Shown: positions 21,099-30,848, counted from the stretch's first letter. The stretch: DNA of 64,000 nt from Chloroflexota bacterium (GCA_019873655.1 JAIOAU010000010.1:1-64000); one strand, 5' to 3'. Numbers and translations: made by a program. Notes: generated from the sequence alone by a model not told the origin.

Positions 21099-21776
21099 AT
21101 GGGTCGTAAAGTTCATCCCGTTGGTTTTCGCCTGAACGTCAGCCGCGACTGGCAGGGCCGCTGGTTTGCCGAGCGCGCCCAGTACCGCGAACAACTGGCG
21201 CAGGACATGGCCATCCGCGACATGATTCGCAAAGAGGCCGGCCGGGCGGGCGTTTCCCGCATCGACGTCGAACGTTACCCGGGCAAGGTGAAGGTCTCGG
21301 TGCACACGGCCAAGCCGGGCATCCTGATTGGCCGCAAGGGCGAGGGCATCAAAAAGGTGCGCGTGGCCCTCGAGCAGTTGACCGGCAAGAAAATCGATCT
21401 GGACATCAAAGAGATTCAGGCTCCCGATTGCGACGCCTACCTGGTGGCGCATAACATCGCCGATCAACTCGAGCGCCGCATCAGTTACCGGCGGGCGATG
21501 AAGCGCGCCATTCAGCAGGCGATGCGTCAGGGCGCCAAGGGCATCAAGATCGAGGTCGGCGGACGGTTGGCGGGAGCCGAAATGGCCCGCAACGTCTGGC
21601 TGCGGGATGGCCGCGTGCCTCTGCAGACCCTGCGGGCGGACATTGACTTTGCCCGCGCCGAAGCCACCACCACCTACGGCCAGATTGGCGTCAAGGTGTG
21701 GATCTATCGCGGCGATATGAAGACGGAAGTCGAAGAGAAAGTTGAGGCGACCGAAGGCGTGTACGTCAGCGAATAG
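21099..21776 (+). CDS. rpsC: Ribosomal protein S3
   Basis: 225 aa. MGRKVHPVGFRL opens the protein; the KH domain carries the GRKGEGIKK loop; the C-terminal half has the RRISYRRAMKRAIQQAM helix that forms part of the mRNA entry helicase and ends with VKVWIYRGD. Complete and normal length. Confidence 0.97.
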   Translation: MGRKVHPVGFRLNVSRDWQGRWFAERAQYREQLAQDMAIRDMIRKEAGRAGVSRIDVERYPGKVKVSVHTAKPGILIGRKGEGIKKVRVALEQLTGKKIDLDIKEIQAPDCDAYLVAHNIADQLERRISYRRAMKRAIQQAMRQGAKGIKIEVGGRLAGAEMARNVWLRDGRVPLQTLRADIDFARAEATTTYGQIGVKVWIYRGDMKTEVEEKVEATEGVYVSE

Positions 21777-21803
21777 GCCGGTCGTCGAAGTGAGGAATGT
21801 GCT

Positions 21804-22235
21804 ATGTTAATGCCAAAACGCGTGAAGTATCGCAAGCAAATGCGCGGCCGCATGAAGGGCAAGGAGTCGCGCGGGGTCGAGATTGCCTTCGGCGATTACG
21901 CCCTCCAGGCGCTTGAACCGGGGTGGGTGACCGCCCGCCAGATCGAGGCGGCCCGCCGCGCCATCGTGCGCGCCATGAAGCGCCGCGGCAAGGTCTGGAT
22001 TCGCATTTTCCCAGACAAGCCCTATACCCAGAAGCCGCCCGAAACCCGCATGGGCAAGGGCAAAGGCAGCGTCGAATACTGGGTGGCGGTAGTCAAGCCG
22101 GGCCGGATCATGTTCGAGATCGGCGGTTTGCCGGAGGATGTGGCGATGGAGGCCCTCAACCTGGCCCGCTACAAGTTCTCGATTCGCACCAAGATCATTG
22201 CCCGCCATGATCTGGCGACAGGAGAGCAGGCATGA
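21804..22235 (+). CDS. rplP: Ribosomal protein L16
   Basis: 143 aa. [19 protein letters not shown] is the usual start (the common RKQHRG appears here as RKQMRG). Conserved [22 protein letters not shown] follows, the part that reaches the A-site tRNA. Stop and next start overlap as ATGA with rpmC. Confidence 0.97.
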   Translation: MLMPKRVKYRKQMRGRMKGKESRGVEIAFGDYALQALEPGWVTARQIEAARRAIVRAMKRRGKVWIRIFPDKPYTQKPPETRMGKGKGSVEYWVAVVKPGRIMFEIGGLPEDVAMEALNLARYKFSIRTKIIARHDLATGEQA

Positions 22236-22582
22236 AACCGGCAGAAATTCGTAAACTCTCCGTAGACGAGATCGAGGCCAAACTGGCCGACAGCCGGGAG
22301 GAGTTGATGAAACTCCGCTTTCAGCAGGTGACCGGTCAGTTGACCGATACCAGCCGTCTGCGCCTGGTGCGGCGCGATATCGCCCGTCTGCAGACCATCC
22401 TGAAAGAAATGCAGGCCGGCGGCGTGACAGCGCCCCAAACGGAGGCCGAGGAGCCGAAGCGCAAGGGCCGGGCGAAGAAGTCCGCCGACGAGGCGGAGGC
22501 CGCCCCGGTCGAGGAAAAGGCGGCTGCCAAGCCCAGGGCGCGCAAGTCGAAGGCCGCTACGGCAGAAGAAGGTGAAGCATGA
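22232..22582 (+). CDS. rpmC: Ribosomal protein L29 with a long charged tail
   Basis: 116 aa against the usual 60-70. Residues 1-65 are a normal L29 helical hairpin ([40 protein letters not shown]). Residues 66-116 are an Ala-, Glu- and Lys-rich tail of low complexity with no known fold. L29 sits at the exit tunnel beside L23, so the tail may project near the nascent-chain factors. Coupled by ATGA to genes on both sides. Confidence 0.95.
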   Translation: MKPAEIRKLSVDEIEAKLADSREELMKLRFQQVTGQLTDTSRLRLVRRDIARLQTILKEMQAGGVTAPQTEAEEPKRKGRAKKSADEAEAAPVEEKAAAKPRARKSKAATAEEGEA

Positions 22583-22941
22583 ACAAGCGTCGTCGCATGA
22601 CAGGTGTCGTTACCAGCAACAAAATGACCAAGACCGTGGTGGTCGAAATCAGCCGGACGTTCCGCCATCCCTTGTACCGCAAGGTCGTCCATTTGAGCAA
22701 ACGCGTCAAGGCCCATGATGAATTGGGCTGCCAGATCGGCGACCAGGTTCAGATTGTGGAAAGCCGCCCCCTCTCGCGCGATAAGCGCTGGGTGGTCGAG
22801 AAGATCGTCAAGCGCGAGATTCGCACCGCCGACGCCGGCGTCGCCGCGGCTGAGGCCGAACTGACGCCCGAGTCCGTTGTGGAGGCGGAGGCGTCTCCGG
22901 CGGCGCAGAGCGAAGAATCTCCGATGGAGGTTCAGCCATGA
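22579..22941 (+). CDS. rpsQ: Ribosomal protein S17 with an acidic tail
   Basis: 120 aa against the usual 80-90. The OB fold is normal ([46 protein letters not shown]). The last 30 or so residues form an Ala/Glu/Ser/Pro-rich acidic tail. It is joined by 4-bp overlaps to rpmC and rplN. S17 is an early 16S rRNA-binding protein. Confidence 0.95.
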   Translation: MNKRRRMTGVVTSNKMTKTVVVEISRTFRHPLYRKVVHLSKRVKAHDELGCQIGDQVQIVESRPLSRDKRWVVEKIVKREIRTADAGVAAAEAELTPESVVEAEASPAAQSEESPMEVQP

Positions 22942-23309
22942 TTCAGAAAGAAAGCATTCTGAAAATCGCCGATAACACCGGGGCGCGGGAATTGTTGGTC
23001 ATCCACATCCTGGGCGGCTCGACCCGCCGTTATGGCCGCGTCGGCGATATCGTCATCGGGACGGTCAAATCGGCCACGCCGCAGGGCGCGGTCAAGAAGT
23101 CCGAGATCGTCAAGGCGGTCATCGTGCGCTGCGCCAAAGAGTGGCGGCGCGAGGACGGTTCCTATATCCGCTTCGATGACAACGCCGCCGTCATCCTGGA
23201 CACGGACGGCCAGAACCCGAAAGGCAGCCGCATCTTTGGCCCGGTGGCGCGTGAATTGCGCGAGAAGGGCTTCATGAAGATTGTGTCGCTGGCCCCCGAA
23301 GTTCTCTAG
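22938..23309 (+). CDS. rplN: Ribosomal protein L14
   Basis: 123 aa, standard length. [20 protein letters not shown] and the C-terminal [20 protein letters not shown] are diagnostic. L14 is at the subunit interface, where RsfS-type silencing factors bind. Starts inside the rpsQ stop (ATGA). Confidence 0.97.
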   Translation: MIQKESILKIADNTGARELLVIHILGGSTRRYGRVGDIVIGTVKSATPQGAVKKSEIVKAVIVRCAKEWRREDGSYIRFDDNAAVILDTDGQNPKGSRIFGPVARELREKGFMKIVSLAPEVL

Positions 23310-23324
23310 GCCGGAGGAGCAAGC

Positions 23325-23654
23325 ATGAAGGTCAAGATTCGCAAAGGTGATACCGTTGAGATCATCAGCGGCAAACTCGAAGACCGAGGCAAACGGGGCG
23401 AGGTGATCAAGGTCTTGCCCGACGAAGGCCGGGTGGTGGTGCAAGGCGTCAACATCCGCACCAAGCACCAGCGCCAGGTCCAGACTCAGGGTCGGACGAT
23501 CAACCCCGGCCGGATCAAATTCGAGGGCCCGCTGCACATTTCGAATGTCATGCTGGTTTGCCCGAAGTGCAATGAACCCACCCGGGTGGGCGTCCAGCGG
23601 GACGAGAGCGGCTCGCACCGCGTCTGCAAGAAATGCCAGGCGTTGATCGATTAG
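23325..23654 (+). CDS. rplX: Ribosomal protein L24
   Basis: 109 aa. The KOW motif (KGDTVEIISGKLEDRGKRGE) lies at the N-terminus; NVMLVCPKCNEPTRVG and CKKCQ add a zinc-ribbon-like CxxC pair in the C-terminal half. It initiates 50S assembly. GGAGGA lies 9 nt before the ATG. Confidence 0.96.
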   Translation: MKVKIRKGDTVEIISGKLEDRGKRGEVIKVLPDEGRVVVQGVNIRTKHQRQVQTQGRTINPGRIKFEGPLHISNVMLVCPKCNEPTRVGVQRDESGSHRVCKKCQALID

Positions 23655-23676
23655 CCGCCGGTTGGAGTGTTGACGT

Positions 23677-24222
23677 ATGAATAGATTGCAAGAACGATAC
23701 AAGAAAGAAGTGGTCCCGGCGCTGATCAAGGCGTTCGGTTACCGGAATATCATGGAAGTGCCGCGCATCGAGAAGGTGGTCGTCAACATCGGCCTGGGCG
23801 AAGCGATGGACAATCCCAAGGCCCTCGAGGCGGCGATGAACGACCTGGCGCAAATTACCGGCCAGAAACCGGTGATGACCAAGGCTCGCAAGAGCATCGC
23901 CAACTTCAAACTGCGCGAAGGCCGTGTCATCGGAACGAAGGTGACCCTGCGCGGCGAGCGCATGTGGCACTTCCTCGACCGGCTGATGAACATCGCCCTG
24001 CCGCGCGTCCGCGACTTCCGCGGCGTTTCGCCGGAGGCCTTCGACGGGCGGGGCAACTACACCCTCGGCCTGCGCGACCAGTTGATCTTCCCGGAGATCG
24101 ACTACGACAAAATCGACAAACTCAGGGGCATGGAGGTCACGGTGGTGACGACGGCCCGTTCGGATGATCACGCCCGGTTGTTGCTGCAACTGCTGGGCAT
24201 GCCGTTCAGGAAGGAAGCGTAG
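23677..24222 (+). CDS. rplE: Ribosomal protein L5
   Basis: 181 aa. [17 protein letters not shown] near the start, then [19 protein letters not shown] and the C-terminal [14 protein letters not shown] identify L5, which binds 5S rRNA and touches P-site tRNA. Normal length and position. Confidence 0.97.
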   Translation: MNRLQERYKKEVVPALIKAFGYRNIMEVPRIEKVVVNIGLGEAMDNPKALEAAMNDLAQITGQKPVMTKARKSIANFKLREGRVIGTKVTLRGERMWHFLDRLMNIALPRVRDFRGVSPEAFDGRGNYTLGLRDQLIFPEIDYDKIDKLRGMEVTVVTTARSDDHARLLLQLLGMPFRKEA

Positions 24223-24225
24223 CCT

Positions 24226-24408
24226 ATGGCAAGCAAGTGCATGCAATATCGTGAAATGCGCCGCAAATACCCGACCCGGGTGCGCAATCGCTGCATCCGC
24301 TGCGGACGCCCGCGCGGTTACATCCGCCGCTTTGGCTTGTGCCGGATTTGCTTCCGGGAACTGGCTTTGGAAGGAAAAATCCCCGGCGTCGTGAAGTCGT
24401 CCTGGTAG
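24226..24408 (+). CDS. rpsZ: Ribosomal protein S14, zinc-binding type
   Basis: 60 aa, the short zinc form. Four Cys in CIRCG and CRIC complete the zinc site, followed by [18 protein letters not shown], the invariant tail. Only 3 nt separate it from the rplE stop. The zinc-free longer paralogue is not in this window. Confidence 0.97.
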   Translation: MASKCMQYREMRRKYPTRVRNRCIRCGRPRGYIRRFGLCRICFRELALEGKIPGVVKSSW

Positions 24409-24425
24409 CCGGGTGGAGGTAGGAT

Positions 24426-24839
24426 ATGAGCGTTTCTGATCCGATTGCAGATATGCTGACCCGCATCCGCAACGCCGTGATGACCGGTCAGACCTTGACG
24501 GCGATGCCTCATTCGAAGGTCAAGTTGGAAATTGCCAAGATTTTGAAGGAAGAAGGATACATCGAGTCCTATGAGGTCGCCGAGGGAGAACGGCCAGCCC
24601 AGAAGGTCCTGCGCCTGAAGATCAAGTACGTGGGCGAGCGCCGTCAGCGACGGCCGGTGATCACCGGGCTGGAACGCGTCAGCCGCCCGGGCCGGCGCGT
24701 CTACACCAAGAAACAGGATATCCCCTGGGTGCTGTCGGGGATGGGAATTGCCATCCTTTCGACTCCCAAGGGGATCATGACCGGCCAGCGCGCTCGTCAG
24801 TTGGGCGTGGGCGGTGAAATCCTCTGCAAGGTCTGGTAG
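24426..24839 (+). CDS. rpsH: Ribosomal protein S8
   Basis: 137 aa. [13 protein letters not shown] at the start, [18 protein letters not shown] and the ending [22 protein letters not shown] are classical S8. In E. coli S8 represses the spc operon by binding the rplE region; no comparable site was identified here. Confidence 0.97.
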   Translation: MSVSDPIADMLTRIRNAVMTGQTLTAMPHSKVKLEIAKILKEEGYIESYEVAEGERPAQKVLRLKIKYVGERRQRRPVITGLERVSRPGRRVYTKKQDIPWVLSGMGIAILSTPKGIMTGQRARQLGVGGEILCKVW

Positions 24840-24853
24840 AGAGGAGGAACACT

Positions 24854-25399
24854 GTGTCTCGTATTGGACGCATGCCTGTCGTCATCCCGTCTGGCGTACA
24901 GGTGGAATTGAACGGCACCCATGTACGGGTCAAAGGCCCGAAGGGCGAATTGCAGCGCACCTTCTCGCCTTTGATTGGGATTGCCATGGAGAATGGTCAA
25001 CTGATCATCACCCGCAGATCGGAGCGGCCCGCCGAGCGCGCCCTGCACGGCACGACCCGCGCCGTGCTGGCGAACATGATCCACGGCGTCAGCGCCGGCT
25101 TCGAGCGGGTGCTGGAGTGGGAAGGCGTCGGTTACCGCGCCGAAATGGACGGCAAGACGCTGGTGTTGTACTTGGGCTACTCGCATCCGGTCAGGGTCGA
25201 GCCGCCGGAAGGCATTTCCTTCGACGTGGATGCCCGCAACAGACAGATCTTCGTGCGCGGTTTCGACAAGGAACGGGTGGGGCAGGTGGCGGCCGACATC
25301 CGCAAGATTCGTCCGCCGGAGCCGTATCACGGCAAGGGCCTGCACTATCTTGGTGAAAAGATTCGCCGCAAGGCCGGCAAGTCTGGAAAGGCAAAGTAA
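24854..25399 (+). CDS. rplF: Ribosomal protein L6
   Basis: 181 aa, starting with GTG after a GAGGAGG site. SRIGRMPVVIPSGVQV, VKGPKGEL and the C-terminal IRKIRPPEPYHGKGLHY are diagnostic. L6 binds near the sarcin-ricin loop at the factor-binding site. Confidence 0.97.
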   Translation: MSRIGRMPVVIPSGVQVELNGTHVRVKGPKGELQRTFSPLIGIAMENGQLIITRRSERPAERALHGTTRAVLANMIHGVSAGFERVLEWEGVGYRAEMDGKTLVLYLGYSHPVRVEPPEGISFDVDARNRQIFVRGFDKERVGQVAADIRKIRPPEPYHGKGLHYLGEKIRRKAGKSGKAK

Positions 25400-25402
25400 G
25401 GT

Positions 25403-25768
25403 ATGGCTGAGCATAATCGTTCTCGCGCCCGCATCAAGCGGCATCTGCGCGTGCGCAAACACGTGAGCGGCACGCCGCAGCGGCCTCGTCTGAGTGTGTT
25501 CCGCAGCCTGTCGCAAATCTACGCCCAGGTGATTGATGATTCGGCGGGCCGCACGCTGGCCGCAGCCTCGTCGATCGACCGCGAATTGCGTGAGAAGATG
25601 AAGGGCTTGAAGAAGACCGAACAGGCGAAACTGGTGGGCCAGGCGCTGGCCGAACGCGCCGTCCGCAAGGGCATCAAAGCGGTGGTTTTCGACCGCGGCG
25701 GATTCAAGTACAGCGGCCGCGTCAAAGCGCTGGCCGACGGCGCCCGCGAAGGCGGCCTGGAGTTCTAG
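25403..25768 (+). CDS. rplR: Ribosomal protein L18
   Basis: 121 aa. [21 protein letters not shown] and the end [24 protein letters not shown] are the L18 signatures. It binds 5S rRNA with L5. It starts 3 nt after the rplF stop. Confidence 0.97.
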   Translation: MAEHNRSRARIKRHLRVRKHVSGTPQRPRLSVFRSLSQIYAQVIDDSAGRTLAAASSIDRELREKMKGLKKTEQAKLVGQALAERAVRKGIKAVVFDRGGFKYSGRVKALADGAREGGLEF

Positions 25769-25788
25769 GCCCGATTGGAGAGCACACT

Positions 25789-26328
25789 ATGGATTACCAG
25801 GTAATGGAACTCGAACAACAAACCGAACAACTGGACGAGCGCGTCATCGAGATTGCGCGCGTGGCCAAAGTGGTTCAGGGCGGCCGCCGCTTCCAGTTCC
25901 GCGTGACTGTCGTCATCGGCGACAATCACGGTCAGGTCGGCGTTGGGGTGGGCAAGGCCAACGCCGTCCCCGAAGCGATGCGCAAGGCGACCGACCGCGC
26001 CCGCAAGAATATGCATCCGGTGCATTTGTCGGGCACGACCATCCCGCATCAGTCGATTGGCAAGGTCGGCGGTTCGATCATCCTGCTGAAACCGGCCTCC
26101 CCCGGTACGGGCGTGATCGCCGCCGGCGGCGTGCGCGCCGTCCTCGAAGCGGCTGGCGTGCGCGACATTCTCACCAAGTCGCTGGGGTCGTCCAACGTCT
26201 TGAACAGCGTGCAGGCCACCATGCAGGCCCTGGACGCGCTCAAGTCGCCCCAGGAAGAGGCCGCCCGGCGCGGCAAGCCGGTCGAAGAACTCCTGCCGTT
26301 CTGGGAAAGGAGAAAGAAGAATGGCTAA
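25789..26328 (+). CDS. rpsE: Ribosomal protein S5
   Basis: 179 aa. The dsRNA-binding-like motif [20 protein letters not shown] and the block [20 protein letters not shown] identify S5, which works in decoding fidelity and the mRNA entry helicase. It overlaps rpmD by 8 bp. Confidence 0.97.
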   Translation: MDYQVMELEQQTEQLDERVIEIARVAKVVQGGRRFQFRVTVVIGDNHGQVGVGVGKANAVPEAMRKATDRARKNMHPVHLSGTTIPHQSIGKVGGSIILLKPASPGTGVIAAGGVRAVLEAAGVRDILTKSLGSSNVLNSVQATMQALDALKSPQEEAARRGKPVEELLPFWERRKKNG

Positions 26329-26515
26329 GAGTGGAACCAGCAAGACCATCAAGGTGACCCTGGTCAGAAGCCCCATTGGCTATTCCAAACGCCAGAAGGC
26401 GACGGTGAGGGCGCTCGGTCTGCGCCGGATGAATCAGACGGTCGAGCATCCTGACACGCCCGCCTTGCGCGGCATGCTGGATAAAGTGATTCACCTGATT
26501 CGTATCGAAGAATAG
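26321..26515 (+). CDS. rpmD: Ribosomal protein L30
   Basis: 64 aa, the short bacterial form. [42 protein letters not shown] is the L30 pattern. The start lies inside the rpsE end with GGAGA upstream. Confidence 0.96.
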   Translation: MAKSGTSKTIKVTLVRSPIGYSKRQKATVRALGLRRMNQTVEHPDTPALRGMLDKVIHLIRIEE

Positions 26516-26517
26516 GG

Positions 26518-26976
26518 ATGAAGATGAAACTGAACGATCTCAAACCCAATCCGGGGTCGAAGAAAGACCGCAAGCGCGTCGGCCGCGGCATCTCGGCCGG
26601 GCAGGGCAAGACCTGCGGCCGGGGCACCAAAGGCCAGGGCGCGCGCTCGGGCGAGGGCGGACGCCTGTACCGTCAGGGCGGCAACCTGCCGTTCTACCGC
26701 CGCCTGCCGTTCGTGCGCGGTTACGGCTTCACCCCGCTCTACGCTGTCGAGTACAACGAAGTCAACCTGGACCAGTTGGCCGCCTTCGAGGCGGGGGCCG
26801 AAGTCACCCCCGAGACCATGACCCAGGCCCGCCTGCTGCGCAATCCGGAAAATCCGGTGGCCATCCTGGGGCGCGGCGAGGTCAAAGTCGCCCTCAAGGT
26901 GCGCGCGCATCGCGTCAGCAAGGGCGCGCGGGCCAAAATCGAAGCGGCCGGCGGCAGCGTCGAGTTGATTTCGTAG
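26518..26976 (+). CDS. rplO: Ribosomal protein L15
   Basis: 152 aa. KLNDLKPNPGSKKDRKRVGRG and the Gly-rich GKTCGRGTKGQGARSG extension are the L15 N-terminus; the C-terminal globular domain ends normally. The first ATG is 2 nt after the rpmD stop; a second in-frame ATG lies at 26524. Confidence 0.96.
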   Translation: MKMKLNDLKPNPGSKKDRKRVGRGISAGQGKTCGRGTKGQGARSGEGGRLYRQGGNLPFYRRLPFVRGYGFTPLYAVEYNEVNLDQLAAFEAGAEVTPETMTQARLLRNPENPVAILGRGEVKVALKVRAHRVSKGARAKIEAAGGSVELIS

Positions 26977-26994
26977 TCTCACCAGGAGACCGCT

Positions 26995-28371
26995 ATGAAA
27001 ACCGCATTTTCGGGATGGCGCTACCTGTGGAAGTCGCAGGACATCCGCCGCAAGTTGCTGGTGACCCTGCTGATTCTGGTCATCTACCGCCTGGCGGCCA
27101 ATGTGCCCGTGCCGGGCATCAACCGCGAGGCCCTGGCTTCGCTGATTCAGAGTTCCAACCAGTCGGGGTTCTTCCTGGCCTTTCTGGATTTGCTGTCCGG
27201 CGGGACGATTTCGAGTTTCTCGGTGCTGGCGATGGGCGTCTATCCGTACATCACCGCCCAGATCATCATTCAGTTGCTCCTGCCGATCTTCCCTTCCTTG
27301 CAGAAAAAGTTCCAGGAAGACCCGCGCGAAGGCCGCAAATTGCAGGAACGCTGGACCTATTACCTTTCGATCCCGATGGCGGCGCTTTCGGCGATTGGCC
27401 AAATCAATATCTTCAATTCCTATTCGCGGGGCGGCCAGATTGTCGCTTTTGGGTTCACCTCGGAACTGTGGCTGCCCTCTCTCGCCGTTCTGTTGACCAT
27501 GGTCGGCGGCACGATGTTCGCCATCTGGCTGGGCGAACTCATCTCTGAGTTCGGCATTCGCGGACAGGGCCTCTCGTTGATCATCTTCGCCGGCATCGTG
27601 GCGCGCATGCCTCACAACATCGGCGTCATCTGGGCCGACGAGGCCACCCGCTGGCCGATGCTCATCACCATGCTGGTGATCATCGTGGCGACCATTTTCG
27701 TGATCGTCTACGTCCAGCAGGGACGGCGCAACGTGCCGGTCATGTACCCGGGCCGGCGGGTCGGCAACCGCATGTCCATGCCGGTCAAAGGGTCTTTGCC
27801 GCTGATGGTCAACATGGCGGGCATGATTCCGCTCATCTTTGCCGGGGCGCTGTTGCAATTGCCGTCGGTGATTTCGAGTTACTTCTTGAACCCGAACCGC
27901 TATTCCGAGCGGGTGGTTCAATTCGCGACCAGCGTCAACAACCTGTTCAACGCCAGCGGCCCGTATGACTGGGTCTACTGGTTGATCTACTTCATCTTTG
28001 TGGTCGTTTTCACCTTCTTCTACACCGATGTGCTCTTCACGCAGCAGAATTACGGTGAGAATCTGAAGAAGGTCGGCGCCCAGATCCCCGGCGTGAACCG
28101 CGGCGCCCCGACCCAGAAATACCTGAGCAAAGTCCAGCGCCGCATCACCTTCCCGGGCGCGTTCTTCCTGGGATTGGTCGCCGTGCTGCCCTACCTGATT
28201 CACCTGGCGCTCAACGCGGCCGGAATCTCCTCGCAGACCTCGTCTTCGACCATTTTCCTGGTCTCCTCGGCCGGTCTGCTGATCGTCGTCGGCGTGGTGC
28301 GCGACACCTTCCTGAACATCGACGCCGAACTCAAGTTGCACGGCTACGATGACGCGCATCTGATCAAATAG
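26995..28371 (+). CDS. secY: Protein translocase subunit SecY
   Basis: 458 aa with ten predicted membrane helices, the usual SecY topology. The plug and lateral gate regions are intact; the block PGINREAL near the N-terminus and ISEFGIRGQGLSLIIFAGI in the middle are family hallmarks. It forms the SecYEG channel for protein export and membrane insertion. AGGAGA lies 7 nt before the ATG. It is in the normal place after rplO. Confidence 0.97.
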   Translation: MKTAFSGWRYLWKSQDIRRKLLVTLLILVIYRLAANVPVPGINREALASLIQSSNQSGFFLAFLDLLSGGTISSFSVLAMGVYPYITAQIIIQLLLPIFPSLQKKFQEDPREGRKLQERWTYYLSIPMAALSAIGQINIFNSYSRGGQIVAFGFTSELWLPSLAVLLTMVGGTMFAIWLGELISEFGIRGQGLSLIIFAGIVARMPHNIGVIWADEATRWPMLITMLVIIVATIFVIVYVQQGRRNVPVMYPGRRVGNRMSMPVKGSLPLMVNMAGMIPLIFAGALLQLPSVISSYFLNPNRYSERVVQFATSVNNLFNASGPYDWVYWLIYFIFVVVFTFFYTDVLFTQQNYGENLKKVGAQIPGVNRGAPTQKYLSKVQRRITFPGAFFLGLVAVLPYLIHLALNAAGISSQTSSSTIFLVSSAGLLIVVGVVRDTFLNIDAELKLHGYDDAHLIK

Positions 28372-28377
28372 GTCGCC

Positions 28378-29028
28378 ATGCCCACCTACATTGTTCTGCT
28401 CGGCCCGCCCGGCGTGGGCAAAGGGACGCAAGCCAAAATCATCGCGGAACGCCTGAGCCTGCCGCACGTTTCTTCCGGCGACCTGTTTCGCGAGAACATT
28501 AAAAACGGCACGCCGTTGGGTCAACTGGCCCAGTCTTTCATCAACAAGGGTGAACTGGTGCCCGACGATGTCACCATCGGCATGATTCGCGAGCGCCTCT
28601 CCCGTCCAGATTGCGCTGGCGGGGCGTTGCTCGACGGTTTCCCGCGCACCACCTTCCAGGCCGAGGCGCTGGACGCCCTGCTGGCCGAATTCGGCGGCCA
28701 GGTGGATTACGTGCCCTACATCACCGCCAGCGAAGAGACCCTGGTCGAGCGTCTGAGCGGGCGCTGGACCTGCCGCGCCCAGGGGCATGTTTTTCACGAA
28801 AAGCACAACCCGCCGCGTCAGCCCGGCGTCTGCGACTTCGATGGATCGGAACTTTACCAGCGCGACGACGACCGCGCCGAGACGGTCGTGCGGCGCATCC
28901 AGGTCTATTTTCAACAGACCGAGCCGCTGATTGCCTACTACCGCGCCCGCGGCCGGCTGCACGAAATCGACGGCGCTCAGCCGATCGAAAAAGTCACCGC
29001 CGACCTGCTGGCCGTCTTGGGACGTTGA
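28378..29028 (+). CDS. adk: Adenylate kinase
   Basis: 216 aa, long (LID-containing) type. P-loop GPPGVGKGTQ at residues 8-17, LLDGFPRT in the middle, and the ATP-binding Arg residues in QRDDDRAETVVRR. It interconverts AMP and ATP with two ADP. The LID zinc site is incomplete: of the four ligand positions usual in zinc forms only two Cys remain (WTC.. and GVC..), the others being Gln and Asp. Follows secY by 6 nt. Confidence 0.95.
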   Translation: MPTYIVLLGPPGVGKGTQAKIIAERLSLPHVSSGDLFRENIKNGTPLGQLAQSFINKGELVPDDVTIGMIRERLSRPDCAGGALLDGFPRTTFQAEALDALLAEFGGQVDYVPYITASEETLVERLSGRWTCRAQGHVFHEKHNPPRQPGVCDFDGSELYQRDDDRAETVVRRIQVYFQQTEPLIAYYRARGRLHEIDGAQPIEKVTADLLAVLGR

Positions 29029-29029
29029 T

Positions 29030-29797
29030 ATGGGCTGGGAACGCGACATCCGCATCAAGACCCCCGCCGAAATCGAACGGATGCGCGCTGCCGGCCGCCT
29101 CAACGCCATGGCTTTGGCGGCGGTTCGAGAACTTTTACAACCCGGCGTCACCACCGCAGACCTCAACGCGGCTGCTGAGGAAGTCCTGCGGAAACACGGC
29201 GCTTACTCGCCCTTCAAGAACTACGGCCACCCTCCGTATCCAGCCTCCATTTGCGTCAGCATCAACGAAGAACTGGTGCACGGCATCCCCGGCAAACGCA
29301 AATTGAAGGAAGGCGACATCGTCTCGGTGGATTGCGGCACGGTGCTGGATGGGTACGTGGGCGACTCGGCTTTCACGGCCGGCGTCGGGGAGATCTCTCC
29401 CCTGGCCCGCAAATTGTTGGAAGTGACCGAGCAGGCGCTGTATGTGGGCATCGCCATGATGCGCGTCGGGAACAAGACGGGCGACGTTTCGGCGGCCATT
29501 CAGCAATTCGTCGAGGCCAACGGATTTCATGTCACCCGCCAGTACACCGGACACGGAGTCGGCCGGAGCATGCACGAGGGGCCGCAGGTGCCGAACTATG
29601 GAACGCCCGGCACCGGCATTCCTCTGCAGCCTGGCATGACCATCGCCCTCGAACCGATGGTGCTGGTCGGCACGCACCGGACCCGTGTCCTGCCTGACCA
29701 GTGGACGGTCATCTCTGCCGACCGGTCATTGACGGCCCACTTCGAACATTCGGTGGCCGTCACCGAAGGAGAACCTCTCATCCTGACTGTCCTTTGA
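29030..29797 (+). CDS. map: Methionine aminopeptidase, type I
   Basis: 255 aa. The five metal ligands can be placed: Asp in VDCGTV, Asp in YVGDSAF, His in GHGVGRSMHE, Glu in LEPMVLV and Glu in EHSVAVTEGE. It removes the initiator Met from new proteins. The ATG lies 1 nt after the adk stop. The longer frame from 28931 overlaps adk and is not used. Confidence 0.96.
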   Translation: MGWERDIRIKTPAEIERMRAAGRLNAMALAAVRELLQPGVTTADLNAAAEEVLRKHGAYSPFKNYGHPPYPASICVSINEELVHGIPGKRKLKEGDIVSVDCGTVLDGYVGDSAFTAGVGEISPLARKLLEVTEQALYVGIAMMRVGNKTGDVSAAIQQFVEANGFHVTRQYTGHGVGRSMHEGPQVPNYGTPGTGIPLQPGMTIALEPMVLVGTHRTRVLPDQWTVISADRSLTAHFEHSVAVTEGEPLILTVL

Positions 29798-29816
29798 CCG
29801 GAGCAGAAACCGCAAC

Positions 29817-29845
29817 TGGACGGAATAAGATGAAACAAGTATAAT
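29817..29845 (+). promoter_or_regulatory. Probable internal promoter before rpmJ
   Basis: TGGACG at 29817-29822 and a perfect TATAAT at 29840-29845 with a 17-nt spacer. It would drive rpmJ to the alpha-operon genes. Confidence 0.6.
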
Positions 29846-29886
29846 TCGCACTTTGGCTGCAAGACCGATAGTAGGAGAAATGCATC

Positions 29887-30000
29887 ATGAAAGTCAGTCC
29901 ATCCATTCGCAAGCGCTGTGCGAAATGCCGGATCGTGAAACGCAAGGGCATCTTGTATGTCATTTGCGAAAATCCGAAACACAAACAGCGACAAGGATAA
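29887..30000 (+). CDS. rpmJ: Ribosomal protein L36
   Basis: 37 aa: the zinc-type L36 with ligands Cys11, Cys14, Cys27 and His32 (C-x2-C-x12-C-x4-H). [14 protein letters not shown] opens the protein. AGGAG lies 11 nt before the ATG. infA, which normally lies between map and rpmJ, is missing: only 89 nt separate the two genes. Confidence 0.95.
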   Translation: MKVSPSIRKRCAKCRIVKRKGILYVICENPKHKQRQG

Positions 30001-30006
30001 GAAACT

Positions 30007-30393
30007 ATGGCACGTATTGAAGGCGTTGACCTGCCGCGCAACAAGCGCGTCGAAGTAGGCCTGACCTACATCTATGGCATTGGGCCAACCCGCGCCCGCG
30101 AAATTCTAGGCGCGACCAAAGTAAACCCGGATACGCGCGTCAAGGATTTGACCGAAGCCGAGGTCTCGGCCATCCGCGAGTACATCGCCAAGAACTGGAA
30201 GGTCGAGGGCGATTTGCGCCGCGAGGAGCAGATGAACATCAAGCGCCTGGTCGAAATCGGCTGCTACCGCGGCCTGCGCCACCGCCGCAGCCTGCCGGTT
30301 CGCGGCCAGCGGACGCGCACCAATGCCCGCACCCGCAAAGGTCCCAAGAAGACCGTTGCCGGCCGCGGCCGCCGCAAGGGCGGGAAGAAGTAA
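30007..30393 (+). CDS. rpsM: Ribosomal protein S13
   Basis: 128 aa. [26 protein letters not shown] and the tail [21 protein letters not shown] are the S13 signatures. It forms inter-subunit bridges and touches P-site tRNA. Starts 6 nt after rpmJ. Confidence 0.97.
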   Translation: MARIEGVDLPRNKRVEVGLTYIYGIGPTRAREILGATKVNPDTRVKDLTEAEVSAIREYIAKNWKVEGDLRREEQMNIKRLVEIGCYRGLRHRRSLPVRGQRTRTNARTRKGPKKTVAGRGRRKGGKK

Positions 30394-30422
30394 TCCGCAT
30401 TTTCTGGAGTTAGAGAGGTCCT

Positions 30423-30824
30423 ATGCCACAGACTGTACGTTCCACGCGCCGCGGCGCGACCAAGAAAATCAAACGGACTCTGTCTTCTGGACAGGTGCAC
30501 ATCTTTGCTTCTTTCAACAACACGATTGTGACCGTCACCGACAACGAGGGCAACACGCTGTGCTGGGGCAGTTCGGGGTCGGCGGGATTCAAGGGCTCGC
30601 GCAAGAGCACGCCCTTTGCCGCCCGCCTGGCCGCCGAGCAGGCCATCAAGGCGGCGCAGGCGATGGGCATCCAGGAAGTGGATGTCATCGTCAAGGGGCC
30701 CGGCCCGGGCCGCGAGAATGCCATCCGCGCCGTCCAGGCGATGGGGTTGAAGGTCAAATCCATCTCCGACGTCACGCCGGTGCCGCACAACGGTTGCCGG
30801 CCGCCCAAGCGACGCCGCGTGTAG
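30423..30824 (+). CDS. rpsK: Ribosomal protein S11
   Basis: 133 aa. [19 protein letters not shown] and the C-terminal [18 protein letters not shown] are invariant features of S11, a platform protein of the 30S subunit near the E site. GAGAGG lies before the ATG. Confidence 0.97.
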   Translation: MPQTVRSTRRGATKKIKRTLSSGQVHIFASFNNTIVTVTDNEGNTLCWGSSGSAGFKGSRKSTPFAARLAAEQAIKAAQAMGIQEVDVIVKGPGPGRENAIRAVQAMGLKVKSISDVTPVPHNGCRPPKRRRV

Positions 30825-30848
30825 TTCAGACGAGAGAGGTTAGTCAGT

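Noticed and set aside
26491-29166. 891-aa minus-strand frame over rplO-secY-adk
   Set aside because: It runs across four well-supported genes; the composition is that of an antisense shadow.
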